5,691 bases of DNA from an uncultured Sphingomonas sp. (GCA_946886645.1 CAMPIY010000117.1:1-5691); one strand, 5' to 3'. Counted from the first letter of the stretch, positions 1 to 5,691 are shown. Numbers and translations: made by a program. Notes: generated from the sequence alone by a model not told the origin.

Positions 1-448
1 TGCCCGACGCCGGGCAGGGGGCGAGGAAGGCGAAGTCGTACATGTTCGCCGGCGGCGCAATCGAGATAAAGCCGCGAATTTCCGGACGGCGCATGAGCAG
101 CTGCATCCCGATCCAGGCGCCGAAGCTGACGCCGGCCACCCAGGTCACCTCCGCTTCCGGATGGATTTGTTGCACCCAATCGAGCGCCGATGCCGCGTCG
201 CTAAGCTCGCCGATGCCGTTGTCGAAGGTCCCCTGGCTCTTGCCAACGCCGCGAAAGTTGAAGCGGAGGGTCGCGAAGCCACGGCGCACAAAATCCTTGT
301 AGAGCAGCTGGACGATCTTGTTGTTCATCGTCCCGCCGGCCTGCGGATGGCTGTGGAGGATCAGCGCGACGGGCGCACGCGGACGGGGCCCCGGGTTGAA
401 CCGGCCTTCCAGACGGCCTTCGGGTCCGGGGAAAATCACTTCGGGCAT
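1..448 (-). CDS. Alpha/beta-hydrolase, COG2945-like (5' part only)
   Basis: This leftward gene leaves the window at base 1, so only the first 149 residues are visible. The start MPEVIFPGPEGRLEG is ATG at 448-446. The alpha/beta-hydrolase fold is shown by a first core strand (VALILHSHP, about residues 27-35) that runs into an oxyanion-type loop (HPQAGGTMNN, 34-43), by FNFRGVGKSQG (63-73), and by the nucleophile elbow GVSFG (106-110) with Ser108 as the presumed catalytic serine. The Asp and His of the triad should lie beyond the window edge. Family members are about 200-220 residues, so roughly two thirds is present. The substrate is unknown; relatives are predicted cytoplasmic esterases or acyl hydrolases. 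No strong Shine-Dalgarno sequence is seen. It is divergent from the cysteine desulfurase operon, and similar hydrolase genes are found near Fe-S assembly genes in some alphaproteobacteria, so a link is possible but unproven. The family call is firm and the function open. Confidence 0.9.
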   Translation of the reverse strand, partial: MPEVIFPGPEGRLEGRFNPGPRPRAPVALILHSHPQAGGTMNNKIVQLLYKDFVRRGFATLRFNFRGVGKSQGTFDNGIGELSDAASALDWVQQIHPEAEVTWVAGVSFGAWIGMQLLMRRPEIRGFISIAPPANMYDFAFLAPCPASG

Positions 449-511
449 GGGCGCTCGCTTCGAGAGATGAAACTTTGGGCCACGGACAGGGTGCACCGCG
501 GCGGCGGCTCC

Positions 512-539
512 TATATAGGGCGGGCGCAACCTCTGGCAA
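512..539 (-). promoter_or_regulatory. Predicted sigma-70-type promoter of the hydrolase gene
   Basis: On the minus strand TTGCCA (539-534) and TATATA (517-512) are separated by 16 bases, close to the TTGACA/TATAAT housekeeping consensus. Transcription would begin near 505 and give a leader of about 57 bases before the ATG at 448. The TATATA core sits inside the palindrome CTATATAG, so it could also serve the rightward operon, but no matching -35 box is found on the plus strand. This is pattern matching by eye. Confidence 0.45.
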
Positions 540-560
540 CGGCAGGATTCTCGGCTTTTC

Positions 561-1622
561 ATGACGCGCATATTCCTCGACCATGCGGCAACGACACCGG
601 TGCTCCCCGAAGCGCGAGCGGCGATGAGCCGAGGCTTCGACGCCTGGGCCAATCCCAGCTCGCCCCATGAGGAAGGTCGCAAGTCGCGTGCCCTGCTTGA
701 AGAAGCCCGCACGACGATTTCCGAAGTGCTGGGCTGGCGTCATGACGTCATTTTCACGAGCGGGGCGAGCGAGGCAGTCGAGATCGCGGCGGCCCGCGCC
801 CGGGTCCCCGGACGAGCGCACGGCGCCACGGAACATGCGATCGTGCCCCATGCGATGGGCGCGGCCTCGACCGTCATGCCCGTCGATCACGACGGGCTGA
901 TCGACGAAGCGGCGCTCGACGCGATCCTTGCCAAGGGCCCGGCCCTGGTCGCGATCCAGTGCGTCAACAATGAAACCGGCATCCTCCAGCCCCTCGACCG
1001 CCTTTATCCCCGTGTTCGGGAAGCCGGTTCGCTCTTGCTTGCCGATTGTGCGCAGAGTGCCGGAAAGGTCCCGCTCCCCGACGCGGACTTCATCGCCTTG
1101 TCCGCGCACAAGCTGGGCGGACCTCCGGGGATCGGCGCGCTCCTGGTCAAGGATCTGGGAACACTGGAAGCTGTCGGCGGCCAGGAGAAAGGGTATCGCC
1201 GTGGCACGCAGGATGCGCCCAGCGCGCTGGCGTTCGCCGCGGCGCTTGCTGCAAAGCCTTATGACATGGACCGGCTGACCGGCCTCCGCCACCGGCTGGA
1301 CCAGGGGGTCAAGGCAAGCGGTGGCGTTGTCATCGGCGAAGCAAGCCCGCGCATTCCGACGATCGGCGCTGTGGCAATGCCCGGCGCTTCCAATGCCTCC
1401 CTCCTGGTGCAGTTCGACCTCGCAGGAATGGCCGTTTCCGCCGGCAGCGCCTGTTCGTCGGGCAAGATGAAGGAAAGCGCTGTATTGGCGGCGATGGGCG
1501 TCGCGCCCGACATCGCCAACAGCTTCCTGCGGATCAGCTTCGGCCCCTCCACCTCGGAAGCCGATGTGGATGCGTTCCTGGCAGAATGGCAGCGTATCGC
1601 GTCCCGCCAGCAAGCCGCATGA
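561..1622 (+). CDS. Cysteine desulfurase family protein (first of tandem pair)
   Basis: This is a PLP-dependent class-V aminotransferase-fold enzyme of 353 residues, expected to take sulfur from L-cysteine as an enzyme persulfide and release alanine. Visible active-site landmarks are the N-terminal FLDHAATTP (5-13), His92 in TEH (stacks on PLP), Asn137 in VNNETG, Asp162 and Gln165 in ADCAQ, the SAHK motif with Lys184 as the PLP Schiff-base lysine, RRGT (213-216) for the phosphate, and Cys298 in GSACSSG as the persulfide cysteine. The SACSS context and loop resemble group I (IscS/NifS) enzymes. It is shorter than IscS (about 400 residues). Near the C-terminus the usual GR of the RxSxGR motif is GP (328-329), while Arg324 is kept. 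The start fits the family N-terminus; the only Shine-Dalgarno candidate is AGGA at 544-547, rather far upstream. It is the first gene of a three-gene operon and its stop overlaps the next start. Which sulfur acceptor it serves cannot be told from the sequence. Confidence 0.93.
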   Translation: MTRIFLDHAATTPVLPEARAAMSRGFDAWANPSSPHEEGRKSRALLEEARTTISEVLGWRHDVIFTSGASEAVEIAAARARVPGRAHGATEHAIVPHAMGAASTVMPVDHDGLIDEAALDAILAKGPALVAIQCVNNETGILQPLDRLYPRVREAGSLLLADCAQSAGKVPLPDADFIALSAHKLGGPPGIGALLVKDLGTLEAVGGQEKGYRRGTQDAPSALAFAAALAAKPYDMDRLTGLRHRLDQGVKASGGVVIGEASPRIPTIGAVAMPGASNASLLVQFDLAGMAVSAGSACSSGKMKESAVLAAMGVAPDIANSFLRISFGPSTSEADVDAFLAEWQRIASRQQAA

Positions 1623-2731
1623 TCTACCTCGACTACCAGGCCACCACCCCGATTGCCCCGGAAGTGATCGCGGCCATGAGGCCGTGGATCGAGGAGAAGT
1701 TCGCCAATCCGCACAGCCCGTCCACCTGGGGGCGAGAGGCGGCGGCGGCGATCGAGGTGGCTCGCGACAGGATCGAGGCGGCGATCGGGTTGCCGGACGG
1801 GCGCTTCGCTTTCACCAGCGGCGCGACCGAGGCGCTCAACTGGGCGCTAAAGGGGACGTTCGAGAATATCGAACGACGCAAGCTGGTTACGGTCGCGACC
1901 GAGCATGCCGCGGTACTCGATACGGCGGAATGGCTGGAAGAGCGGGGGGTTGAGGTCATTCGCCTCGGCGTTGGCCCGGATGGCCTGATCGACCTCAAGG
2001 CAGCCGAGATGGCGATCGACGCCGACACGGCGATGGTCGCGGCAATGCTGGTCAACAATGAGGTCGGCGTGATCCAGCCGATCGCCGAGCTGGCGGCAAT
2101 CGCCCATGATCGCGGCGCGCTGATGCTTTGCGACGCCGTGCAAGGCTTCGGCCGCATGGCCATTCCCGACGGACCCGACCTGGTTGCCGTCTCCGGCCAC
2201 AAGATCCACGGCCCCAAGGGAATTGGCGGATTGTGGATGCGCAAAGGGGCCGAACCAGCTCCCCTGCTTCACGGGGGTGGTCAGGAATTGGGTCTGCGTT
2301 CCGGCACGCTTTCTCCTTCATTATGCGCGGGCTTCGGCCAGGCAGCCAGTTTGGCCATCGAACGCCGTGAAGCCGATGCCGCTCATGTTGAGAAATTGTT
2401 TCAGATAGCGACATCAAGCTTCGGACAAGGCTGGATAATCAACGGCAGCGTCGATCGGCGCTACCACGGCAATCTCAACCTGCGCCGCGACGGTCTGGAT
2501 GGGGCGCGGATCATCTCCGACTTGCGTAACCTGGCTTTTTCGCTCGGTTCAGCCTGTGCCAGCGGGTCGGGGCGTCCCAGCCACGTACTGCGCGCGCTTG
2601 GTTTGACGGATCGCGAAGCGCGTTCGTCCATCCGGCTGGGGTTCGGCCGCTACACCGGCGAGGAAGAACTGGCGTCGGCGTGCCGCAGGATCGACGAGGC
2701 AGCCCGCTCGCAGCTTGGTTTCCTGTCATGA
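1619..2731 (+). CDS. Cysteine desulfurase, IscS/NifS-like (second of tandem pair)
   Basis: This is a second cysteine desulfurase of 370 residues, clearly diverged from the upstream one. Landmarks are MIYLDYQATTP at the start, TSGATEALN (66-74), His96 in TEH, Asn147 in VNNEVG, Asp172 and Gln175 in CDAVQ, Lys195 in SGHK (PLP lysine), GGGQELGLRSGT (219-230), Cys313 in GSACASG (persulfide cysteine) and Arg339 in SSIRLGFGR. All expected catalytic residues are present and the motifs are closer to classical NifS/IscS than those of its neighbour. The ATG at 1619 was preferred over an in-frame ATG at 1586, because MIYLDYQATT is the standard family start and ATGA at 1619-1622 overlaps the upstream stop, typical of translational coupling; no separate Shine-Dalgarno is seen. 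The ferredoxin start overlaps its stop in the same way. The likely role is sulfur supply for Fe-S clusters or tRNA thiolation. Whether it acts alone or with its neighbour is unknown. Confidence 0.94.
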   Translation: MIYLDYQATTPIAPEVIAAMRPWIEEKFANPHSPSTWGREAAAAIEVARDRIEAAIGLPDGRFAFTSGATEALNWALKGTFENIERRKLVTVATEHAAVLDTAEWLEERGVEVIRLGVGPDGLIDLKAAEMAIDADTAMVAAMLVNNEVGVIQPIAELAAIAHDRGALMLCDAVQGFGRMAIPDGPDLVAVSGHKIHGPKGIGGLWMRKGAEPAPLLHGGGQELGLRSGTLSPSLCAGFGQAASLAIERREADAAHVEKLFQIATSSFGQGWIINGSVDRRYHGNLNLRRDGLDGARIISDLRNLAFSLGSACASGSGRPSHVLRALGLTDREARSSIRLGFGRYTGEEELASACRRIDEAARSQLGFLS

Positions 2732-3060
2732 TTCGTGTGCGTTTCCTGCACCCCGACGGCTCGCTCGATCGCGAGGTTGAAGCGCCTGCCGGGACGAACC
2801 TCCTCGACCTGGCGCAGGCCGAGGGGCAGCCGCTCGAAGGGGCTTGCGAGGGGCAGATGGCCTGCTCGACCTGTCATGTGGTCGTCGCCAAGGAGGATTT
2901 CGAGCGCCTGCCCGCCGCCAGCGAGGAAGAGGACGACCTTCTCGACTTCGCCTGGCAGGTGCGCCCGACGTCCCGGCTCGCCTGCCAGATCATGCTGACC
3001 GAGGATTTGGGGACGTTGACGGTGCAAATGCCGGGCGGCGCCTATAACCTCGACCGGTAA
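2728..3060 (+). CDS. [2Fe-2S] ferredoxin, adrenodoxin/ISC type
   Basis: This 110-residue soluble electron carrier has Cys40, Cys46, Cys49 and Cys86 in the pattern C-x5-C-x2-C-x36-C. The CSTCHV block (46-51) and the wide last spacing are typical of the adrenodoxin/putidaredoxin/ISC-Fdx group rather than plant-type ferredoxins. The acidic stretch EEEDDLLDFAW (67-77) matches the partner-docking helix of this group, and RLACQI (84-88 region) carries the fourth ligand. The start is the ATG at 2728, which overlaps the upstream TGA as ATGA; an in-frame ATG at 2680 would add 16 residues that do not belong to the fold. In ISC systems such a ferredoxin supplies electrons to persulfide reduction on the scaffold, and its place behind two desulfurases supports that role. 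Group members also serve P450s, but no P450 or reductase gene is seen here. It ends in TAA, 3 bases from the stop of the convergent EF-hand gene. Confidence 0.93.
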   Translation: MIRVRFLHPDGSLDREVEAPAGTNLLDLAQAEGQPLEGACEGQMACSTCHVVVAKEDFERLPAASEEEDDLLDFAWQVRPTSRLACQIMLTEDLGTLTVQMPGGAYNLDR

Positions 3061-3063
3061 GCG

Positions 3064-3750
3064 TCAGTCTTCCTTGGGGAGCGGAAGGCCGATCCGGCCA
3101 TCGACCGCATCCTTGTCGCGCTTGGGCTTGCGGCCCTCCGGCCTGGTCGGAAGGCGCGCCTCCAGCTCCGGCAGCGTAATCCGGCCTTGCCGGCGAGTGT
3201 CGAGCATCCCGAACCGGATTGACGCGGCTTGCATGAATTCGATCCGCGTCACGACCCGGTTGAAGTCGGCATCTGCGCTTGCAACCGGCTGAGGAATGTT
3301 GAGCAGCCCATATCGAGCCGCGCCTTGCAGGCCGTCGACCTGATAGCCGTCATAGCGGTCTTCGTCGCGCTTCCTTCGCTTCTCGCCCGCTGGCGCAGCC
3401 TGGCCACGAGGCCTTTTCCAGTCGCTATTCACCTGGATGTCCGGCGCGATCTCCCATTCGTAGGCCGTGATTTCCTGGGGATCGATCCGGCCGTCACGAC
3501 TGCTGTCGAGCCGTTTGAAGAAGCGGTCCGCGTCGGCCTGCATCTCGTCGGCCGTGAGGACGCCGTCCCGGTTTGCGTCGGCCCGTTCGAACCAGCGCGC
3601 GATCGGCGCCTGGCGGTTCGGCCCTCCACGGAAAGGCTCGCCCATCGGGCTGATGAAGGGAGCCCATGGATAGCCCCTGACGGTGATTGGGGGGTCTTCA
3701 GGTGGAGCGATGGAAACCAGGAGCGAGAAGATCAGCGCGGGGAGGGGCAT
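3064..3750 (-). CDS. Exported EF-hand protein, two canonical and two degenerate loops
   Basis: The product is a predicted calcium-binding protein of 228 residues and unknown function. The N-terminus MPLPALIFSLLVSIAPPEDPP looks like a short hydrophobic signal segment, though it lacks the usual basic residues, so export is probable rather than certain. Two textbook EF-hand loops follow: DANRDGVLTADE (58-69) and DSSRDGRIDPQE (82-93), with Asp at 1, Gly at 6 and Glu at 12. Two weaker loops come later, DADFNRVVTRIE (160-171, Arg instead of Gly at 6) and DTRRQGRITLPE (184-195, Gln at 5), giving two EF-hand pairs. A charged, Arg/Lys-rich linker (about 112-135) joins the pairs and the C-terminus is also basic. 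The ATG at 3750 was chosen because it opens the hydrophobic segment; an upstream in-frame ATG at 3900 would read through the SRP RNA gene. The gene is convergent with the ferredoxin gene. No own promoter is evident, so read-through from the SRP RNA promoter is possible. Confidence 0.85.
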   Translation of the reverse strand: MPLPALIFSLLVSIAPPEDPPITVRGYPWAPFISPMGEPFRGGPNRQAPIARWFERADANRDGVLTADEMQADADRFFKRLDSSRDGRIDPQEITAYEWEIAPDIQVNSDWKRPRGQAAPAGEKRRKRDEDRYDGYQVDGLQGAARYGLLNIPQPVASADADFNRVVTRIEFMQAASIRFGMLDTRRQGRITLPELEARLPTRPEGRKPKRDKDAVDGRIGLPLPKED

Positions 3751-3801
3751 GATGCACCCTTGGTCTCGAAGCGTGAACCGCCGATGAAGAGATGTCAGGA
3801 A

Positions 3802-3893
3802 GGTGGAAGCCGATGACCCGGGACGAAATCGTTGTGGCTGCTTCCTTCCGGACCTGACCAGGTTGGCGACAGCCCCGCCCACCGACTTCCGGG
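3802..3893 (-). ncRNA. ffs: Small bacterial signal recognition particle RNA (4.5S type)
   Basis: The minus strand of 3859-3836 carries the nearly invariant SRP RNA apical domain: CCAGGTCAGG, a GGAA tetraloop (3849-3846) and GGAAGCAGCC, where Ffh binds. Flanking bases fold into one long hairpin: 3890-3880 (GGAAGTCGGTG) pairs along its length, with G-U wobbles, with 3815-3805 (CATCGGCTTCC), and 3876-3872 (GGGGC) with 3824-3820 (GTCCC). The RNA is therefore a short form of about 90-95 nt without an Alu domain, as in most Gram-negative bacteria. Exact ends are estimated from the stem. It works with Ffh and FtsY in co-translational targeting of membrane proteins. No clear hairpin-plus-T terminator follows it before the EF-hand gene. 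Confidence 0.95.
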
Positions 3894-3913
3894 GCGGCAT
3901 ATGGGGATATGAT
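3886..3913 (+). promoter_or_regulatory. Candidate dnaX promoter overlapping the ffs promoter
   Basis: TATGAT at 3908-3913 matches five of six bases of the -10 consensus on the plus strand. The best -35 partner, CTTCCG at 3886-3891 with a 16-base spacer, is poor. Transcription from about 3920 would give a 58-base leader to the ATG at 3978. The element interleaves with the leftward SRP RNA promoter. It is supported only by the -10 match and by position. Confidence 0.3.
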
Positions 3914-3926
3914 TCCGCCTTGGCAA
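3898..3926 (-). promoter_or_regulatory. Predicted promoter of the SRP RNA gene
   Basis: On the minus strand TTGCCA (3926-3921) and CATATG (3903-3898) are 17 bases apart. The -35 box matches that predicted for the hydrolase gene; the -10 box is only a partial match to TATAAT. A start about 7 bases downstream falls at about 3891, where the folded SRP RNA stem begins, which independently supports the placement. Confidence 0.45.
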
Positions 3927-3977
3927 GCCGTCTGTGCGGGGGTGACGAAAGCGGGCGCCAGGCCCTACATCACCCTC

Positions 3978-5600
3978 ATGGATGACGAATCGCCTGGCCT
4001 CGGCCTCGACCTTCCCGAACAGACGAAGCCGGAAGGCGACGGGCATTACCGCGTCCTCGCCCGCAAATATCGCCCGCAGACCTTCGCCGAGCTGATCGGC
4101 CAGGACGCAATGGTGACGACGCTGGGCAACGCCATCGAGCGCGGCCGCATCGCCCATGCCTTCCTGCTCACCGGGGTGCGCGGGGTCGGCAAGACCTCTA
4201 CCGCCCGGCTGGTCGCCAAGGCGCTCAACTGCATTGGGCCGGACGGGCAGGGCGGTCCGACGATCGACCCCTGCGGCGTCTGCGAGCCCTGCCGCGCCAT
4301 CGCCGAAGGCCGCCACATTGACGTGATCGAGATGGACGCCGCCAGCCACACCGGCGTCGACGATGTCCGGGAGATCATCGAGGCGGTGCGCTATGCGGCG
4401 GTCTCCGCACGCTACAAAATCTACATCATCGACGAAGTCCACATGCTGTCGAAAAGCGCCTTCAACGCGCTCCTGAAGACGCTCGAGGAGCCGCCGGCCC
4501 ATGTGAAATTCCTGTTCGCCACGACCGAGGTGAACAAGGTTCCGGTTACGGTGCTGTCGCGCTGCCAACGGTTCGACCTGAGGCGCATTCCCGCCGAAAA
4601 GCTTGCCGAGCATTTCGCAAATGTCGCGCGAGCCGAAAACGTCGACGTCGAGGAAGAGGCGCTCCAGGCCATCGCCCGGGCCGCGGAAGGCTCGGCCCGC
4701 GACGGGCTCTCGATCCTCGACCAGGCCATTGCCCACGGCGAGGGCAAGGTCACGGCCGAGCAGGTGCGTGACATGCTCGGCCAGGCCGATCGCGGCCGCA
4801 TTCGCCGACTGCTCGAAACGCTGCTCGGGGGCGACACGGCGGCAACACTGGCCCAGCTCGACGAAGCCCATTCGCTGGGCATCGATCCGGCTTCGCTTCT
4901 GCGTGGGCTGATGGAATCGCTTCATGCCGTGACTCGCGCCAAGGCCGGAGCAAAAGCCGACCTGCTGCAATCCGCGGAGGAACGGGAAGCGGCGGCCGAC
5001 CTCGCCGCGCGGCTTAGCTGGGGCAATCTTCACCGGCTATGGCAATTGCTGCTGAAAGGGCTGCAGGACGTCACCATCGCGCCCGATCCCCATGAGGCGG
5101 CGACGATGGCGCTGCTTCGCCTCATTCATTCGGCTGAGATGCCCGATCCATCCGCGCTGGCGGCGATGCTCGCGGGTGGGGCTGTCGCGGCCGCTCCGCA
5201 GGCTCCAAAAACTCCGGCTTCCGGTCCCAAGGCCAGCCTGGTCGCGGACTTTCCTGCCTTCGTGGAGGCCGTCGAGAAGCAGGGCAAGCAATGGCTCGGC
5301 GTCCAGCTTCGCGACCATGTCGGCCTTGTGAGTTTCGCGCCCGGCGAGCTTGTCATCAAACCGCTCAAGCCGCTCGGGCCCGATTTCCCGCGCGAGCTCG
5401 CCCTGGCGGCCAAGGAAGCGACCGGCCAATCCTGGCAGGTGCGCCTGACCGACGAAGGCGGTTCACCCTCGCTTCACCAGCAGGAAGCGATGGCGGAGGA
5501 ACGAATGCGCGCCGAAGTGCTTGAAGAGCCGAACGTCCGGGCGCTCCTCGACGAGTTTCCCGACGCCACCCTCGAATCCATCGAACGGAAAGAAGCCTGA
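3978..5600 (+). CDS. dnaX: DNA polymerase III subunit tau (clamp loader DnaX)
   Basis: This is the ATPase subunit of the clamp loader, which opens and loads the beta clamp and links polymerase cores at the fork; it has 540 residues from this start. AAA+ motifs are in order: Walker A GVRGVGKT (66-73), zinc-binding Cys85, Cys99, Cys102 and Cys105, Walker B IIDE (150-153), sensor 1 ATTE (181-184), the SRC arginine finger (Arg195) and sensor 2 in GSARDG (Arg241). Oligomerisation domain III runs to about residue 390. An Ala/Pro/Gly-rich linker (about 396-420) leads to a C-terminal tau region (about 421-540) for polymerase and helicase contacts. The ATG at 3978 was preferred over an in-frame ATG at 3909, because the latter lies inside the candidate -10 box and the extra 23 residues look non-family; neither has a good Shine-Dalgarno, so the start is the least certain point. 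ybaB follows two bases after the stop. Confidence 0.96.
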   Translation: MDDESPGLGLDLPEQTKPEGDGHYRVLARKYRPQTFAELIGQDAMVTTLGNAIERGRIAHAFLLTGVRGVGKTSTARLVAKALNCIGPDGQGGPTIDPCGVCEPCRAIAEGRHIDVIEMDAASHTGVDDVREIIEAVRYAAVSARYKIYIIDEVHMLSKSAFNALLKTLEEPPAHVKFLFATTEVNKVPVTVLSRCQRFDLRRIPAEKLAEHFANVARAENVDVEEEALQAIARAAEGSARDGLSILDQAIAHGEGKVTAEQVRDMLGQADRGRIRRLLETLLGGDTAATLAQLDEAHSLGIDPASLLRGLMESLHAVTRAKAGAKADLLQSAEEREAAADLAARLSWGNLHRLWQLLLKGLQDVTIAPDPHEAATMALLRLIHSAEMPDPSALAAMLAGGAVAAAPQAPKTPASGPKASLVADFPAFVEAVEKQGKQWLGVQLRDHVGLVSFAPGELVIKPLKPLGPDFPRELALAAKEATGQSWQVRLTDEGGSPSLHQQEAMAEERMRAEVLEEPNVRALLDEFPDATLESIERKEA

Positions 5601-5602
5601 CC

Positions 5603-5691
5603 ATGCCCAGCCTCGACGAAATCATGAAAATGGCCGAAGCGGCCCAGGCGCAGCTCGCCCAGGCGCAGGACAATCTCGACAAGGTCGAGGT
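5603..5691 (+). CDS. ybaB: YbaB/EbfC nucleoid-associated protein (N-terminus only)
   Basis: Only 29 residues plus a partial codon are visible before the window ends. MPSLDEIMKMAEAAQAQ followed by an alternating Ala/Gln-rich amphipathic helix is the usual N-terminal helix of YbaB/EbfC proteins, small (about 110 residues) dimeric DNA-binding proteins. The position right after dnaX, with a 2-base gap, matches the conserved dnaX-ybaB-recR cluster. A purine-rich Shine-Dalgarno, GGAAAGAAG (5587-5595), lies within the last codons of dnaX, about 7 bases before the ATG. An ATG at residue 8 is a possible alternative start. recR would be expected next, outside the window. Confidence 0.88.
   Translation, partial: MPSLDEIMKMAEAAQAQLAQAQDNLDKVE

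Noticed and set aside
454..464. Small inverted repeat CTCG-CTT-CGAG just upstream of the hydrolase start
   Set aside because: A 4-base stem with a 3-base loop is common by chance in such sequence and has no T-run; not enough to call a regulator site.
161..670. Plus-strand open frame of 169 codons across the divergent spacer
   Set aside because: It is antisense to the hydrolase (nucleophile elbow and oxyanion loop visible on the other strand) and overlaps the desulfurase start out of frame.
201..1613. Long minus-strand open frame of 470 codons
   Set aside because: It lies antisense to the first cysteine desulfurase and overlaps the divergent spacer; the translation is low-complexity Arg/Gly/Ala-rich with no recognisable domain, as expected for a shadow frame in GC-rich DNA.
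1586..1618. Upstream start for the second desulfurase
   Set aside because: It adds 11 non-family residues and lies within the preceding gene; the ATGA overlap start at 1619 gives the standard N-terminus.
2680..2727. Upstream start for the ferredoxin
   Set aside because: The 16 added residues lie inside the desulfurase gene out of frame and precede the first strand of the ferredoxin fold.
3069..3087. CTTCC/GGAAG inverted repeat near the convergent stop codons as a terminator
   Set aside because: The stem is 5 bases with a 9-base loop and no T-run on either strand.
3229..3816. Plus-strand open frame of 195 codons
   Set aside because: It is antisense to the EF-hand gene, whose reading frame has clear EF-hand loops; this one shows no domain.
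3751..3900. 50-residue N-terminal extension of the EF-hand protein from an ATG at 3900
   Set aside because: These codons are the SRP RNA sequence itself; the hydrophobic export segment begins at the ATG at 3750.
3795..5033. Minus-strand open frame of 412 codons opposite dnaX
   Set aside because: It is antisense to well-conserved dnaX, crosses part of the SRP RNA gene and has no family-like motifs.
5207..5211. A5 run as a programmed frameshift site in dnaX
   Set aside because: It does not fit X-XXY-YYZ, and the -1 frame has no nearby stop; only a +1 shift would stop soon (about 5331), and there is no supporting signal.

Overview
The window looks like a stretch of a high-GC alphaproteobacterial chromosome, most likely from Sphingomonadales. 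That placement is an inference from protein resemblance, the GC-rich third codon positions and the SRP RNA-dnaX-ybaB gene order; no sequence search was run. It is densely packed housekeeping DNA. No mobile element, CRISPR array, tRNA, rRNA or phage signal is visible, and no stretch over 300 bases lacks a gene.

Region 1 (1-560): the 5' part of an alpha/beta-hydrolase gene runs leftward off the window edge. A readable leftward promoter lies in the divergent spacer between it and region 2.

Region 2 (561-3060): a tight rightward operon holds two different class-V aminotransferase-fold cysteine desulfurases followed by an adrenodoxin/ISC-type [2Fe-2S] ferredoxin. Both internal junctions are ATGA stop/start overlaps, so the three are very likely co-transcribed and translationally coupled. 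Two sulfur-mobilising enzymes and an electron carrier suggest a role in Fe-S cluster assembly or thio-modification. No scaffold (IscU, SufB), carrier (IscA) or regulator gene is visible here.

Region 3 (3064-3893): a leftward exported EF-hand protein converges on the ferredoxin gene with only 3 bases between stop codons. Just upstream of it on the same strand is the small SRP RNA gene (ffs).

Region 4 (3894-5691): a compact divergent spacer appears to hold the SRP RNA promoter overlapping a candidate dnaX promoter. It is followed by dnaX (clamp-loader tau subunit) and, two bases later, the start of ybaB/ebfC, cut by the window end. The dnaX-ybaB pair is a widely conserved replication/recombination cluster, usually continued by recR.

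The most notable points are the tandem, diverged desulfurase pair coupled to a ferredoxin, the overlapping divergent ffs/dnaX promoters, the EF-hand gene placed in the wake of the SRP RNA, and the lack of a slippery site in dnaX. Nothing seen here amounts to a clearly new system.
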